From positions 3,760,909 to 3,824,908 of the forward strand of contig NC_019868.2 in the NCBI RefSeq assembly GCF_002234675.1: a stretch of DNA of 64,000 bases. The letters are read 5' to 3'. The notes beneath the pieces were generated by a model that saw only the letters and a program-made list of their open reading frames with translations, had not been told where the DNA came from and did no database searches. Source of the stretch: Oryzias latipes (lineage: Eukaryota > Chordata > Actinopteri > Beloniformes > Adrianichthyidae). How positions within the stretch are numbered: the stretch's first letter is position 1; every line of letters begins with the position of its first letter. Positions 49,901-63,875 of this stretch are shown here, piece after piece. Position numbers and translations under genes: made by a program.

Positions 49901-52900
49901 GCAGCTGAAATGAAACTTATTTAAACCAGATGCAGTCTAAACAACAAGAAGGTTACGAAATCATAACAAAGGATTTCTGAATGTTCTGTGATGAAATATG
50001 ACCAGCATTATGTCTGACACAAAAACAAATTCAAACGCAGGTTTACTTCATCAAACAGAAATGCATTAGGAATCTTTCAGGAAAATGAAAGATCGTATTT
50101 GTAAAAAATGTCCTAAAAATCCCAATCAAGACTCTGAAGCCAAAATGTTCAACTGGAGATCCATTCTGTTGTTTGGTTCTGCTTAACCTTTATCATTTAA
50201 AATGTATAGAACTCAAACATCTTTTATAAAACAGCTTATATATTAATTCCCTCTGGTCTTCACTTTGAGACAATTTCCATAAAAAAGGAAATAAAACAGA
50301 TTCTGAGAAATCCGGCAGACTCTCAGGTGGGAGGAGCCTGAACTGAGCTCAGAGGTTCTTCAGGTACGTCTGCTCCAGTCCAGGTTCACGTCAGACTGTG
50401 ACCACAGCAGTCTGTGCAGCTTTGGAAAGTTGAGCCTGTATTTCTATCATTTCAGCCTAAACTTTGTCAGCATTTCCATTTTGTGAAATACCGGCTTTTT
50501 GTGAAAGGGCTCAGTTGGATGAAGAGGAGGAGGAGGAGGGGGAGCAGCAGGTGGAGGTGGAGGTGGCGGCGGCCAAGGAGGTGAGATGGGTGTGTTTACA
50601 GCAGGATCCATAAAATGGGCTCTTTCTGACTTCCAGTTTGGCTGGCTGCAGGTGAGCCTGGGGAGTCGGTGGAGCAAGTACCTGAAGACATGTGAAGAGG
50701 CGGAGCCAGAGTCCCCACAGCAGGAGGAGGCGGGGTCTGAGGCTACAAAGCAGCTCTGTAGCAGCAGGTACAGCTGTGACGATTACCTGAGTTGGTGTTT
50801 CCTCTTTGGGCTGGCTCTGTCCTCACACTCAAGCTTTATGAGAAAGTTTCAGTTCATTGCAACAGGCCTCATCATCACTTTGACCATCCAGTTATGTCAT
50901 CGGCTCACCTTTTGAGTGACAAAGATGGAAAAACATCTGAAAATCTAGACAGAACCAGTGGAAGGAGTTCTGAACAGTGATCACACGTGTCACTCCTAAC
51001 AGGAAGAGGAGGAGGGCAGAGGAGCTTCCACACACAGGAGGAGGAGACGAAGACTCTCAGGTGAGCTGCAGAGCTCTATCAGAGAGATCAGACATGCTGA
51101 GCTCAGTCATCTAGAAATACTCACACAACACTGAGACTTGGTGTTGTACCCCCCCCCCCCCCCCCCATCCAAACCTTAGTGCTGAGTATCAGGGAGGATT
51201 TTTAAAGTCTTTTAATGTGTGTGTGCGTGTGTGTGCGCGCGTGCGTTTGTGTGTGCACGTGCGCGTATCCAACTGCATGATTGACACAAATTTCTAATCA
51301 TCCAATCACATGGCAGCAACTGAATACATTTAGACTTGTAGACATGGTCTAGACGATTTGCTGCAGTTCAAAGCGAGCATCAGAATGAGGAAGAAAGGTG
51401 ATTGAAGTGACTTTAAACGTGCCATGGTTGTTGGTGCCAGACGGGCTGGTCTGAGGATTTCAGAACCTGCTGATCTACTGGGATTTTCACCCACAACCAT
51501 CACTAGAATTTACAAAGAATGGTCCAAAAAAGAGAAAATATCCAGTGAGCAGCTGTTCTGGGGGCCGAAATGTCTTCTTGATGTCAGAGGTCAGAGGAGA
51601 ACAGCCAGACTGGTTCCAGCTGATAGAAAGACAACAGGAACTCAAAGAACCACTGGTTCCAACCGATGTCTGCAGAAGAGGCAAGGCAAGTTTATTTGTA
51701 TAGCACAATTCATACACAAAGTAATTCAAGGTGCTTCACAAAACAGAAAAATGCATTAAAATCACAATACATCATAGAAATAATCAACATAAAATTTACT
51801 TTAAAAGAAAAGAAAAAAAAAATTGAAAACTGATTTAAAAATAAAGGAAGGAAAGGAAAGAAAAGTGCAGATAGGACCTTTCAGTCATATACACGGCTAA
51901 ACAGAGGTAAAAAGTCAAAGTCAGCTTTATTGTCAAATATGCTGCATACACAAGACATTCAGCACAGATGAAATTGCTTTTCTCTCGCCCCACAGTGTAA
52001 GCAGCTTATAAAATAATAAATAAAATAAAATAGATAAAATGACAGTAATAATGATAATAAGAAGAAGAGTAATCTAAACAGTGCAAAAGAGCAATGAGAT
52101 GGTTAAAGTGGCAGTTGAAAGTGACAACAGTGCTAAGAACAGTGAGTAGATGAGTCTGTGATGGCGGTCTTTGGTGAAGATGATGTTCTGAACAGGCGTG
52201 AAAGTTTTCAGTGTGAGTTTGAAGCAGGGAGTGGAGGGGGCAGAGGGGGGAGGGCGGGGAGGAAGTTGAGTTTCCTTATCGCCTGATGGAGGAAACTGTC
52301 CTTGAATCTGCTGGTTCTGGCCTGGAGACTTTGCAGTCTCCTCCCTGATGGCAGCAGGAAGAAGTGTCTCTGGGATGGGTGGGAGGGGTCCCCGGGTAGG
52401 AGGGGTCCCCTGCAATCCTCATGGCCTTGCGGGAGAGGCGGGATGATAAATGTCCGAGAGGCCAGTGAGAGGGACCCCGATGATCTTCTCAGCTGTTTCT
52501 CCAATGTGCTGCAGAGTCTTCCGGCAGGACGCGGTCCAGGCTCCGTACCACATGGTGATGCAGCTGGACAGGATGCTCTCGATGGCGCCCCTGTAAAAGG
52601 TCTGCATGATGGGGGGAGGAGCTCTGGCCCTCTTCAGTTTGTGGAGGAAGTACAGGTGTTGTTGGGCTTTCTTGACCAGTGATACAGTGTTGAGGTTCCA
52701 AGACAGGTCATAGGAGATGTGTACCCCCAGCAACTTGGTGCAGCTCACCTTTTCCACAGCAGCACCATTGATGATCAGTGGAGCGTGCTGGGTGTGAGTT
52801 CTCCTGAAGTCCACAACCATCTCCTTTGTCTTCTCCACATTCAGGTGGAGATTGTTGTCTTTGCACCACAGAGCCAGCCTGTTCACCTCACTCCTGTAGG

Positions 52901-55900
52901 TGGTCTCATCGTTGTTGTTGATGAGACCCACCACTGTTGTGTCATCCGCAAACTTGATGAAGAGGTTGGAGCTTGATGTTGAGGTGCAGTTGTGAGTCAG
53001 TGAGTGAAGAGAAGGGGGCTCAGCACACATCCTTGGGGGACCCCTGTGTTCATTGTGATGGTGCTGGAGGTGTTGCTGCCGACATGAACTGCCTGTGGTC
53101 TCCCTGTCAGAAAGTCTGGCAGCCAGTTACACAGGGAGGTGTTGAGTCCAGGTTTGTCCGGCTTGTGGATGAGCTGCTGGGGGATGACTGTATTGAAAGC
53201 GGAACTGAAGTCAATGAATAGCATTCTGACATGAGTCTTTTGTTTCCAGGTGAGTGAGGGCTGAATGGAGGGCTGTGGAGATGGCATCATCGGTCAAACG
53301 GTTAGACCGATATGCAAACTGGTAGGGGTCCAGAGTGGGCAGAGTGGGGGGGAGGGTAGACTTGATGTGCTGCATGACCAGCCGCTCAAAGCACTTCATG
53401 AGAATGGGGGTGAGAGCGATCGAGCGGTAGTCGTTGTAGCAGGACGGAGAAGACTTCTTTGGGACCGGGATGATGGTGGTGCCTTTGAAACATGACGGGA
53501 CAACAGCCTGGCTCAGTGAGAGGTTGACGATGTCGGTGATGACATCTGTGAGCTCATCAGCACAGTTCCTCAGGACACAGCCAGGAATGTTGTCAGGTCC
53601 TGGGGCTCTCTGTGATTTTATCCTTCCCAGTGAGCACCTCATGTGATAGCGTCAGCGCCAGGTCACTGGGAGGGGGAGGAGTCTTATGTGCTGGGGTGCT
53701 GGTGTCTTCCTCAAAGTGGCAAAAGATGGTGTTTAGCTGGTCCAGCAGAGGGGTTGAGTCGTCGCAGGCCTGGGGGGCGGGCTTGTAATCCGTGATGGTC
53801 TGAATGCCCTGCCACAGGTTCCTGGTGTCACTGCTGTCTCTGAAGCGGTCAGCCATCCTCCTGCAGTGCTCCCTCTTGGCCACCCTGATGCCATGTGACA
53901 GGTTGGCCCTGGCTGTTCTTAGACCAGCTTCATTCCCAGCTCTGAAGGTGTGTTCCGTGCCCTCCAGAGTCTGTGGACATCTCCTGTCAGCCATGGCTAT
54001 TGGTTGGCTTGAAGGGTGATGGTTTTGGTGAACGCACTGAACGCACAACGTGTCCAATCTTGATGCAGAAGACCGCACCAGGTCTCACTCCTGTCAGCTA
54101 AGAACAGGAAACTGAGGCTGCAATTCACTCAGAATCACCAAAACTGGACAACAGAAGATTGAAAAATGTTGTCTGGTCTGATGAGTCTCCATTTCTGCTG
54201 CCATATTTGGATGGTAGTGGCTTTTATCAACGGTTCAGACTGATGCTGGTGGTGTAATAGTGTGGGGGATATTTTCTTGGCACACTTTGGACCCCTTAAT
54301 ACCAGTTGACCAATGTTCCAATGCCACGCCTACCTGAGTATTGTTGCTGACCATGTCCATCCCTTTCTGACCACAGTGTACCGTCTTCTGATGGCTACTT
54401 CCAGCAGTATAAGGCACCGTGTCATAAAGCTGGAATCATCTAACCCTTGTGCTATCCTAGGCACTTTAACGTTGGGAGTTGGGTCATCTAGACCCACTAG
54501 ACAGTGCTCTGAACCTTTTTTCTTCAATGATTTGTGATCTTCACTGGTGTCCATGGATTACATGAAATCTTTCCACCTTTATCCACCTTTGTCATGGTAG
54601 GAAGAACACGTCAATGTAAGGGTGGGGTCATAGCACAAGGGTTAAGCTATGTGACCGGAACTTCTTTTTAGCCGTACATTATCACTGTGGATTATCATTT
54701 TTTAATGGGGTCATAGGGTGGGGTCATCTGGACCCCATAGGATAGCACAAGGGTTATGTGGTTTAAGGCAGTTCTGAAGGCAAAAGGGGGTCCAAGGCAG
54801 TACTAGCAAGGTGTACCTAATAAAGTGGCTATTCAGTGTATATTTCTTGTGGTTTGACATTTTATATAGAAATTCCTACTATTTTGGTGATAGCCATATA
54901 CATGCATTTCTGCAGTATTGCATTTAGGTGTGCCTGTGCTTTACATCAAAGCCTTCAGTTTGGAATAACGGACACTGGCAAGTGTGTGTCTTCTTTCTGA
55001 ATTTGTGTGTCTGGCATTAGGAACAATGTTACTTTTGAAGCAATTCTTTTTTTACAGGTTTTTTTGAAGGTAGTTTGTGCTTTGTTTTCTTCAACTGATT
55101 GTTTTAAATTCTTTTATGCTTGAACTGAAACACATCTTTCCTTTGTCTTTGTTCTGAATGTTGGCAAAGAGAAAATCTGACGACCTTTTTAAACTATATT
55201 TACTTTTGTCTTTTTTAAATCTTTGTTCATATATGGCAGACAATTCTTCTTTATATATACATTTGAAAAACCTTTTATATTGTAATATTTTTTATTCACT
55301 GAATAATGGATTATATAGATGTGTGTAATTACTGCCAGTGATAATAAACGTTATTGCCTTTTTTGTAGAATACAAATTAGCCTGTTTCCCTAAATTTCAA
55401 TGCAGTAGTTTAGAAATGGAAGAAACTGAGTTAAACCGTAAAAACGGTGCTTTGTTATCAAGAGCTGACTTAACTTTATGAAACGCCAAGTAATGCCCTC
55501 AATGATGACTCCCAGAAATTTCACATTCTTCACTCGGTCAGTTTTAATTCCATCCATTCAAATAAATTATATTTGGGTTTGTGTCTCTGTTGCCAAGTAT
55601 CAAGAAGAAGATACGTTTGAACCTTTTGGATGTGTTAGCAATGTTATGTATATACAGACTGAAGAACTGGTCCTAGAACAGACCATTGAGCTACTCCACA
55701 AGTTCTATTCCAAAATTGTGATTTGATCTTATTTGTAGATACTGTCGTTTACATGAGTTGTTGGCCGTTGAAGAGCTTTCCCTCCAATGCTATATTTGAG
55801 TTCAAGGAAAATATTGGGGTTTGTGTCAAATACCTTTTTTAGTTCAAGGAAAGTTCATGGATTGTTGTTGAATGAGAATTTTTCTTTCAATATGAGAGAT

Positions 55901-56213
55901 CAGGCTGCTGTTTAGCACGTGGTCACTTTGAGTGAAACAGTTCTCTCTTCAGGTTCTGGTGTTTCTGTCATCCAACTTTCACTACTGTGTTCTTTATCTG
56001 CAGCTGATTGGTCCAGCAATGAGACGTTCTGCTGATGAAGCTCACTTCCATCCCCGCGCCTTTAGCTCAGCCTGCTCTCTCAAATCTGATTCCGAAATCC
56101 AAGAGGAGGAGCCTCCAGCTTGTGGGCGGAGTCAAGCCCCCAACATGCCCCACCCAGGACTCAGTGTTTCCTCCCTGTTCGAAACTGAGGAAGACTTCAG
56201 TATTGACTTCTAG
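46918..56213 (+). CDS. mrnip: MRN complex-interacting protein (seven coding exons, complete)
   Basis: Exons: 46,918-46,977, 48,536-48,595, 48,756-48,859, 50,508-50,580, 50,637-50,767, 51,003-51,060 and 56,004-56,213. Splice phases agree and the total is 696 nt (231 residues; human about 343). The start [20 protein letters not shown] and [20 protein letters not shown] supply two zinc-knuckle pairs, Cys10/Cys13 and Cys29/Cys32. Exon 3 encodes the family signature [11 protein letters not shown]. Exon 5 gives SRWSKYL. Exon 6 has a basic KRRR cluster, a likely nuclear signal. The protein ends in an acidic [13 protein letters not shown] tail like the human one. MRNIP supports the MRE11-RAD50-NBS1 complex and ATM signalling at DNA breaks. 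The tail exon lies 4.9 kb downstream across a transposon-filled intron. Confidence 0.93.
51148..51270. repeat. C-tract and (GT/GC)n simple repeats in mrnip intron 6
   Basis: A run of about 18 C residues (51,149-51,166) is followed by a GTGTGTGCGTGTGTGTGCGC-type purine-pyrimidine alternation at about 51,215-51,262, capable of Z-DNA. Confidence 0.85.
51900..54060 (-). mobile_element. L2-type LINE, 5'-truncated and frameshifted
   Basis: Reverse-strand frames in order: a pre-RT region (53.6-54.05 kb), [19 protein letters not shown] and [20 protein letters not shown] (53.2-53.64 kb), [19 protein letters not shown] and [13 protein letters not shown] (53.0-53.29 kb), [11 protein letters not shown] and [10 protein letters not shown] (52.42-53.03 kb), then [17 protein letters not shown]. 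Four frames are needed, so it is inactive. The 3' tail runs to about 51,900 (TCAGCTTTATTGTCAAATAT). A further LINE 3'-end piece (GGCAAGTTTATTTGTATAGC) lies at 51,683-51,790. Confidence 0.85.
54444..54641 (-). mobile_element. TTAA-type MITE, copy C
   Basis: 198 bp, CCCTTGTGCTATCCTAGGCA to TAGCACAAGGG, followed by TTAA (54,642-54,645); the left flank is CTAA. It is inserted in the Tc1 element. A further end-like piece (ATAGGATAGCACAAGGGTTA) follows near 54,737-54,756. Confidence 0.75.
55470..55900 (-). mobile_element. LINE reverse-transcriptase relic in mrnip intron 6
   Basis: The reverse strand yields [11 protein letters not shown] (about 55,610-55,645) and [17 protein letters not shown] (about 55,485-55,535). 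These are typical LINE reverse-transcriptase thumb-side motifs, separated by shifts and stops. Confidence 0.65.
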
Positions 56214-56394
56214 CAGCTCCTATGTGTAGTCTGGTTCAAGTGTGCTGCTGGTGGAGGTGTTGCCGTGGAAACAGGTGATATAAAATTACATTTAGTGTTT
56301 CATTTGGACTGTTTTGGTTCTCAAAAGCAGCCTGCTGTGCACTTGGCAGTACAGGTGTGTATCAAGACTCCACCCACTCGGATTCCTTCATGTT

Positions 56395-56421
56395 TTTATT
56401 GTTCAGAAACAGATTAATAAA
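56395..56421. terminator. Opposed poly(A) signals of sqstm1 and mrnip
   Basis: TTTATT at 56,395-56,400 is AATAAA for the minus-strand sqstm1, about 100 bp past its stop. AATAAA at 56,416-56,421 would serve the plus-strand mrnip, about 200 bp past its stop. The two transcripts would overlap at their 3' ends. Confidence 0.6.
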
Positions 56422-56496
56422 AGACAGAAACAGGTTAAGGAGTTGATTAACAGTTGAACAGATAGAAACTCAGGTTAAATAAAGCAGCTGGTGCGG

Positions 56497-58753
<2,257 letters not shown>

Positions 58754-58859
58754 GCTGCTGCTGCTGTGGACTCCGAACCACAAAGTTCTGACACCGGGAG
58801 CAGGACCGAGACACAGACGCAAAACCGTCACTTGAACAGTCCAAGAAAAATCCCAGTTT

Positions 58860-58869
58860 GTGACGCAGC
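58860..58869 (+). promoter_or_regulatory. Antioxidant-response-element-like site upstream of sqstm1
   Basis: GTGACGCAGC fits the RTGACnnnGC consensus bound by NRF2-small MAF. It lies 107-116 bp upstream of the sqstm1 start codon. NRF2 control of p62 is established in mammals. The aligned place in the duplicate (about 33,190, TGTGAGAGAGCAG) no longer fits. A short motif like this can occur by chance. Confidence 0.45.
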
Positions 58870-58919
58870 GATAAATTTCAGCCTCTTTTATGTTTACTTC
58901 CGCAGGTGACGTGATTCTG

Positions 58920-61200
58920 TTAACAGTTGCGCAGCCGCGGATTGGTCCGTGTAAAAGGAACGCCGGTTCCAGAGGTCCAATCAGAGGCCGTCTTGTGTGT
59001 CACGTGATCAGGATCCCAGCAGACAGTTCACACACATCGCGGAGTCACCGTGAGAAGGCAGACTGCGGCCATGAAAACACGGAAACGATGAATCGCCTAG
59101 AGACGTCCTCCTGTGTTTATCAAACCTGTGGCCCATCGGAATGGATCCTTCTAGAATTAGTAGGAAAGTTCTAGACTGCTTCAGTACTTTTAGTGTTTCA
59201 GACTAAACAAGGGAAAAAATTTAATCTTTTCAATTTAAAACTATGGAAGTTCATTAAAGAGAAATTAGTAACTAACCATAAAATGTCAGTTATTTTAAAT
59301 AAATAATTCATTTAACATTGGAATTTTTTTCCTTAAAACAGTTAAACTTCATTAGATTTTTTCTTTTGGAGAAAAAAAACGTTATATGTTTTTGAAATTT
59401 GTAATTCATTTTTTCTCAGCTGTTCAAGGAGGAGCCTACATTTTTATGTTATTCTTGTTAATGTTATAATGTAATATTTATTCTTTAAAATTATTATTGT
59501 TTTAGAGATTACTTCCAAGTCAAAAGGAAAAAAGTTTGTCACAAGAAAATAATAATAAATAATCAGGCCTTATAACATCGAAGACAAGTGAACAATCTAA
59601 ACCTAAGATACAACTTTACTTAAATAAATAAACCAAAACTACAACGCCATTGTTTATTGAAATCATCAGGGTTTTTTGTTTAAAGCCAAAGAGACCTAAT
59701 GGAAGGTTAAAATAGCTGCATGAAGACTAATATATTGTATTCTAGTAAATACTCATGATTAGTTAACTGTAAGCATTTTTCATGTCTACCATTATTTGTC
59801 CTGGATCACTGAGAGGGAGTTGATGTCTAAAATTCTTCAGTTATTTTTCCTATTCAGAGGGAAAAAAAGAAAAACAATTTTCAGAAGTGTAGTAAATGGA
59901 TTACATCTGTAAACTACCAGTAATGATAAATTCATAGTCAATGTTTATGAGGAAATCTCCTGATATTCTGTCCACCTTTAGGTCTTCTCTTCAAATCTTA
60001 ATGATTAATTCACCAACATGGGGAATTTGCATGCTTTGTTCAGTTGTGTGTACTGTTGTGTGTTTGTGTACTCTGCCTTCATGCACGCCTTTGTGGTGAT
60101 GTCACCCACCGTCCTGAGCCAATCAGCTGACAATGACTCACAGTCACATGAAGTCAGTAAAACCAGTTCAATGACCACTGAGGAAAAAACCGTGAAGTCA
60201 TGGAAGGTGGTTCCCTGAGAAACCACATCAACCCTGAAGACCTGAGAGAGGCTCACCTCTGCAGGACTGCAGCCTGGAACCTTAGTGACCTGGAACCCAA
60301 AACCTTCCGTTTATCTGAAGCTCCCACAGTTTCACAGATGAAGAGTGTGACGATCAAAGAGTCTGACTTTCACCTGTTTCTTATCTTAAGAAGAGTCTGA
60401 CTTCCTGTTTCTTTGTTAGGGTGGGTGTGATCTCGTCTTTGTTCTGTCTAGATCACTGTTGACATTCAATGCAGACACTTCAGAGCTTTTCTCCAAAGCT
60501 GTAACCAGTCCACCAAATCTCTGCTTGTATCAGTTCTCATCCTCAGTCTGATGCCTGTTGTTGATGATGACACACAAGGAGGTAACACTGACAGTGCTGC
60601 AGCTACACCAGACAGAACGGTCTGTTGTGATTAACTAAGATATATTGTGACATTTCATCTCAATAAAGGAGATTTCCACAGCTAATCACACAGGAAGACC
60701 CACCATCCAATCAGAGGAACACGCAGATACAAAAGCACCAATCGCAGCATTTGTTGACAATAGACAGCAGGAAGACATTAACCGTCTTTTCTGAGCTCCT
60801 CTTTTTGGTCTCCATCTCTGCACCTCCTCTCTGCTCCTCTTTTACATCTGCCCCCAGCTTCCCCTGTCTCTGCTCTTTCAATTCACTCTTATCTGTTGCT
60901 GCAAATCCTCATTTCTGCTTGATTGTTGAACTTCTGTGAAAAAGTCTGTTCAGCGAGCTGTGAATCTGTGCAAATAATGAAATCCTCTCACCTTTGTGTG
61001 AACTGAAAGTCCGTGTTACTGTCTCCGGCTGGGATACAGTTCTAATATATTCTTTAACTCTGGATAGAAAATCCCCACCAGACCTGAGCAGAGTTTTTCT
61101 CTATCTGCTCCTGTATGGTTTATTATTGGCAGTGACATTTTGGAGCTGGGATTGTGATTTCTTGCTCTTGATGAGCCGGAACAACAACCTTCTTTCTTAG
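58920..61200. other. Upstream flank of sqstm1 and intergenic DNA; no gene seen
   Basis: The first 200 bp are GC-richer with CCAAT-type words (GGATTGGTCC near 58,938; CCAATCAGAGG near 58,977) and fit a promoter region. The rest is AT-rich. The short open frames at 60.0-60.4 and 60.75-60.94 kb have no domain and no convincing start. Confidence 0.45.
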
Positions 61201-61204
61201 TTCT

Positions 61205-61485
61205 GATGAAATCAGGCTTATACCAACAACAGACAATCTATTTGAATCGATTGAAATTTATTTTATCCACAAAGGTCTATTTTATCCACAAATATTTAAT
61301 ATTTAACAGTTTCTGTACATATTGTTCATTTTTTGTTAAGAGTTGTAAATACAGTATTTCTATTTCCATTCTATTTTTTATTTTTATTTTATGCAACTCC
61401 TTCACTCCAAGGCTGCTGCAATTTCATTGTATCCCCATGTACAATGACAATAAACGATTCTGATCTGATTCTGATTAAATCAAAC
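61205..61485 (+). mobile_element. LINE 3' end
   Basis: AT-rich sequence ending CAATGACAATAAACGATTCT then GATCTGATTCTGATT, the short-repeat tail typical of L2-type LINE 3' ends in fish. No coding part is left. Confidence 0.6.
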
Positions 61486-62172
61486 TGTGCTGATAAAGAT
61501 AAATAAATACATGGGGGGGGGGGGGTCACCAAATCCAATCAACGCGGGAGCACAGCTTGGCTCACCTTGAGTTTATCTTTATTTTATAGTACAGACCTTT
61601 GACTCAAAATGAATGGGGGAAAAATAATAAATTGTGGCTCTAAAATGAGCATTTTTGACCATATTTGACTGAACAGACGAGTCCGGACTGCAGCCACGGA
61701 TTGACCTCAGGGTTAAAATGAAAGAAGGAAAGAAATTCACTGGATTCTGGCAAAAAAAGGTTCATTTCAATACCGAGCATTTTTACTTGAAGCTCCAACA
61801 CTAAAAACTCATGAAACGTCATTTCAGTTTTATCCACATCGCCAAAAAAAGTGACATCAGAAAAACATACAATACTCTCAATTCATACAATTAACATAAT
61901 GTTTATACTTCATTAAATATTATGAAGTATATACCAATGCTTTGCTGGATAGCCTATATGCTGTTTCCTGTGGGAATAATTTCCTATAGAAAACATTTAA
62001 AATTGTTTTAGTTGATAGAATGAACTTGAAAATTAAAGCTTAATAGCTGAATAATCCAAAAGGCAGAAAAAGTCTCCTAATTTTACACTTGGAGATAAAA
62101 ATTGTTTGACTTATCCACCCAAGATTCTGGTATATTTTAATTTTACAAAGATGCTTTTCTAACGGTCTGTAA

Positions 62173-62377
62173 CCCTTGTGCTATCCTAGGCACTTTAACA
62201 TTGGGAGTTGGGTCATCTAGACCCACTAGACAGTGCTCTGAACCTTTTTTCTTCAATGATTTGTGATCTTCACTGGTGTCCATGGATTACATGAAATCTT
62301 TCCACCTTTATCCACCTTAGTCATGGTAGGAATAACACGTCAATGTAAGGGTGGGGTCATCTAAGATAGCACAAAGG
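62173..62377 (-). mobile_element. TTAA-type MITE, copy D
   Basis: 205 bp with ends CCCTTGTGCTATCCTAGG and CTAAGATAGCACAAAGG, followed by TTAA (62,378-62,381); the left flank is GTAA. Same orientation as copy C. Confidence 0.75.
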
Positions 62378-62960
62378 TTAAGCATAAAAAAAGTACATTT
62401 CAGGCTGAAATAAGTTGGTTTCTAACTGACTTATGGAAAGCTTTCGTGTTACAAAGTTGGTCTTTGAAGGGGCAAAAGTTACAATGAAAAGACCTTTGTA
62501 AAGGAAAGCAATCAGGCAAATCTGTAAGGGATTTCTTGAATAAGGATTATTTATGAAATATCCGTTTAACTGAAAGAAGCATCATGACTCCAGCATCTTT
62601 GGACAGTAGAATCAAAAGGTTTGAACATGTTTTCATGTTGACAGATTTCTCTGGAAGTGATTTCTAATGTCATGTAAAATGAAGACAGCCATGGATGACA
62701 TTTTGAAAACTACATTTCCGTATAAATCAAGACACTGAATATGGACTTTTGCTGCTGAGTCAGATGGGGAGCTCTTCCACCTCATCTAGGTTCTCTCACA
62801 ATCCTAGAAGAGGTGGAAGACGAAACAAGCTAAATGTTTACAGGACTGTAATATATCATTTTCTTTACTTTGCACTACAGCACACTATACCATAGAAGTC
62901 TAAACTACAGACACTTGTATGATTATGATAATACCGAGCAAATCAACTTGTGCTGAATAA

Positions 62961-63167
62961 CCCTTGTTCTATCTTAGATGACCCCACCCCCTTCCATTTA
63001 CGTGTTCTCCCTACCATGACTAAGGTGGATAAAGGTGGAAAGATTTCATGTAATCCATGGACACCAGTGAAGATCACAAATCATTGAAGAAAAAAGGTTC
63101 AGAGCACTGTCTAGTGGGTCTAGATGACCCAACTCCCAATGTTAAAGTGCCTAGGATAGCACAGGGG
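62961..63167 (+). mobile_element. TTAA-type MITE, copy E
   Basis: 207 bp from CCCTTGTTCTATCTTAGATG to GGATAGCACAGGGG. It lies in the opposite orientation to copy D, 0.6 kb away. The flanking TTAA is eroded (ATAA and TTAC). Confidence 0.75.
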
Positions 63168-63179
63168 TTACCCTAAATT

Positions 63180-63440
63180 ACACTTGTGCTGGTGTACTGT
63201 GAACTGACAGTAGCTCTCCCAACATTTTGCAGCACTCTTTGACCAGCCACAGCCGTGACTTTCCACTTGATCCACAAAAGTTTCCCTGATTTTATCAGCA
63301 ATCTGTGGTTTGCTCCTTCTTCCCTGGTTTAGTCCCCTTCCTCCATCCCTCCTCACCCCTCTTCCACAAGGCTGACCTAAGTGTTGCAGTTTTGTAGATA
63401 CAATAAACACCTCATGCTGATCCTGTAAGTTTACAGAATA
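63180..63440 (-). mobile_element. Possible IS630/Tc1-type transposase relic
   Basis: The reverse-strand frame reads GRGLNQGRRSKPQIADKIRE then TFVDQVESHG. It resembles the helix-turn-helix start (xISDEIRxxVVDHVxNHG) of a fish IS630-like transposase family as I remember it. The match is short and the rest is not preserved. Confidence 0.35.
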
Positions 63441-63507
63441 CATACGGTACTTGTAGAGTGGGAGTTCATGGGGTTCATCTGTGTGACGTGACGGAGAAGC
63501 TTATCGT

Positions 63508-63875
63508 TGCTTTGAACTAATTGTATATTGAGGTTCACTTTTAAAAAGTTATTGGATATTTTCATGGAAACACAAAATCATTTTTTAAATTAATGTACAA
63601 AATGACATGTTCAGCAGTTTTGTGTAGATACAACCAATCAAATGTAGAAACAATGACTATTCAGCCGGTACAAGTATACTTAATGTTGACAGACACGATA
63701 AAAACAAATGAACAATGATGAAAAGCAAGTCAAAAGTGATCATACTCATACTTAATTAACTGCTTTGTGTCCAAAAGCATTTGCTATTGGATGGAATAAA
63801 CATGAAATGGCCACATGGTTGTGCCCAAATGACCAAATGTTGTGGAGGTTGCACTGACTGTTGTGCAAACTTTAA
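63508..63875 (+). repeat. About 0.4-kb repeated segment, copy 2
   Basis: Counterpart of 37,765-38,205. The most conserved part is about 63,765-63,866. The matching ends before the window does. Confidence 0.7.

Larger units (their letters stand above)
51270..54840 (+). mobile_element. Tc1-like element in mrnip intron 6, interrupted by later insertions
   Basis: The left part (about 51,270-51,680) includes GCCATGGTTGTTGGTGCC and TTCACCCACAACCATCACTAG. The middle part (about 54,075-54,440) includes TGAGGCTGCAATTCACTCAG, ATGAGTCTCCATTTCTGCTG and TGGGGGATATTTTCTTGGCA. The right end (about 54,765-54,840) reads GGCAGTTCTGAAGGCAAAAG...GTGTACCTAATAAAGTGGC. Together these are a plus-strand Tc1-family transposase relic. 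LINE sequence fills the first gap and a TTAA MITE the second. Confidence 0.75.

Noticed and set aside
50447-50677. Pro-rich minus-strand frame
   Set aside because: It is the antisense of the Glu-rich mrnip exon 4.
60751-60939. Hydrophobic 62-codon frame resembling a secreted peptide
   Set aside because: It does not start with ATG, is pyrimidine-rich low-complexity sequence, and has no splice partner.
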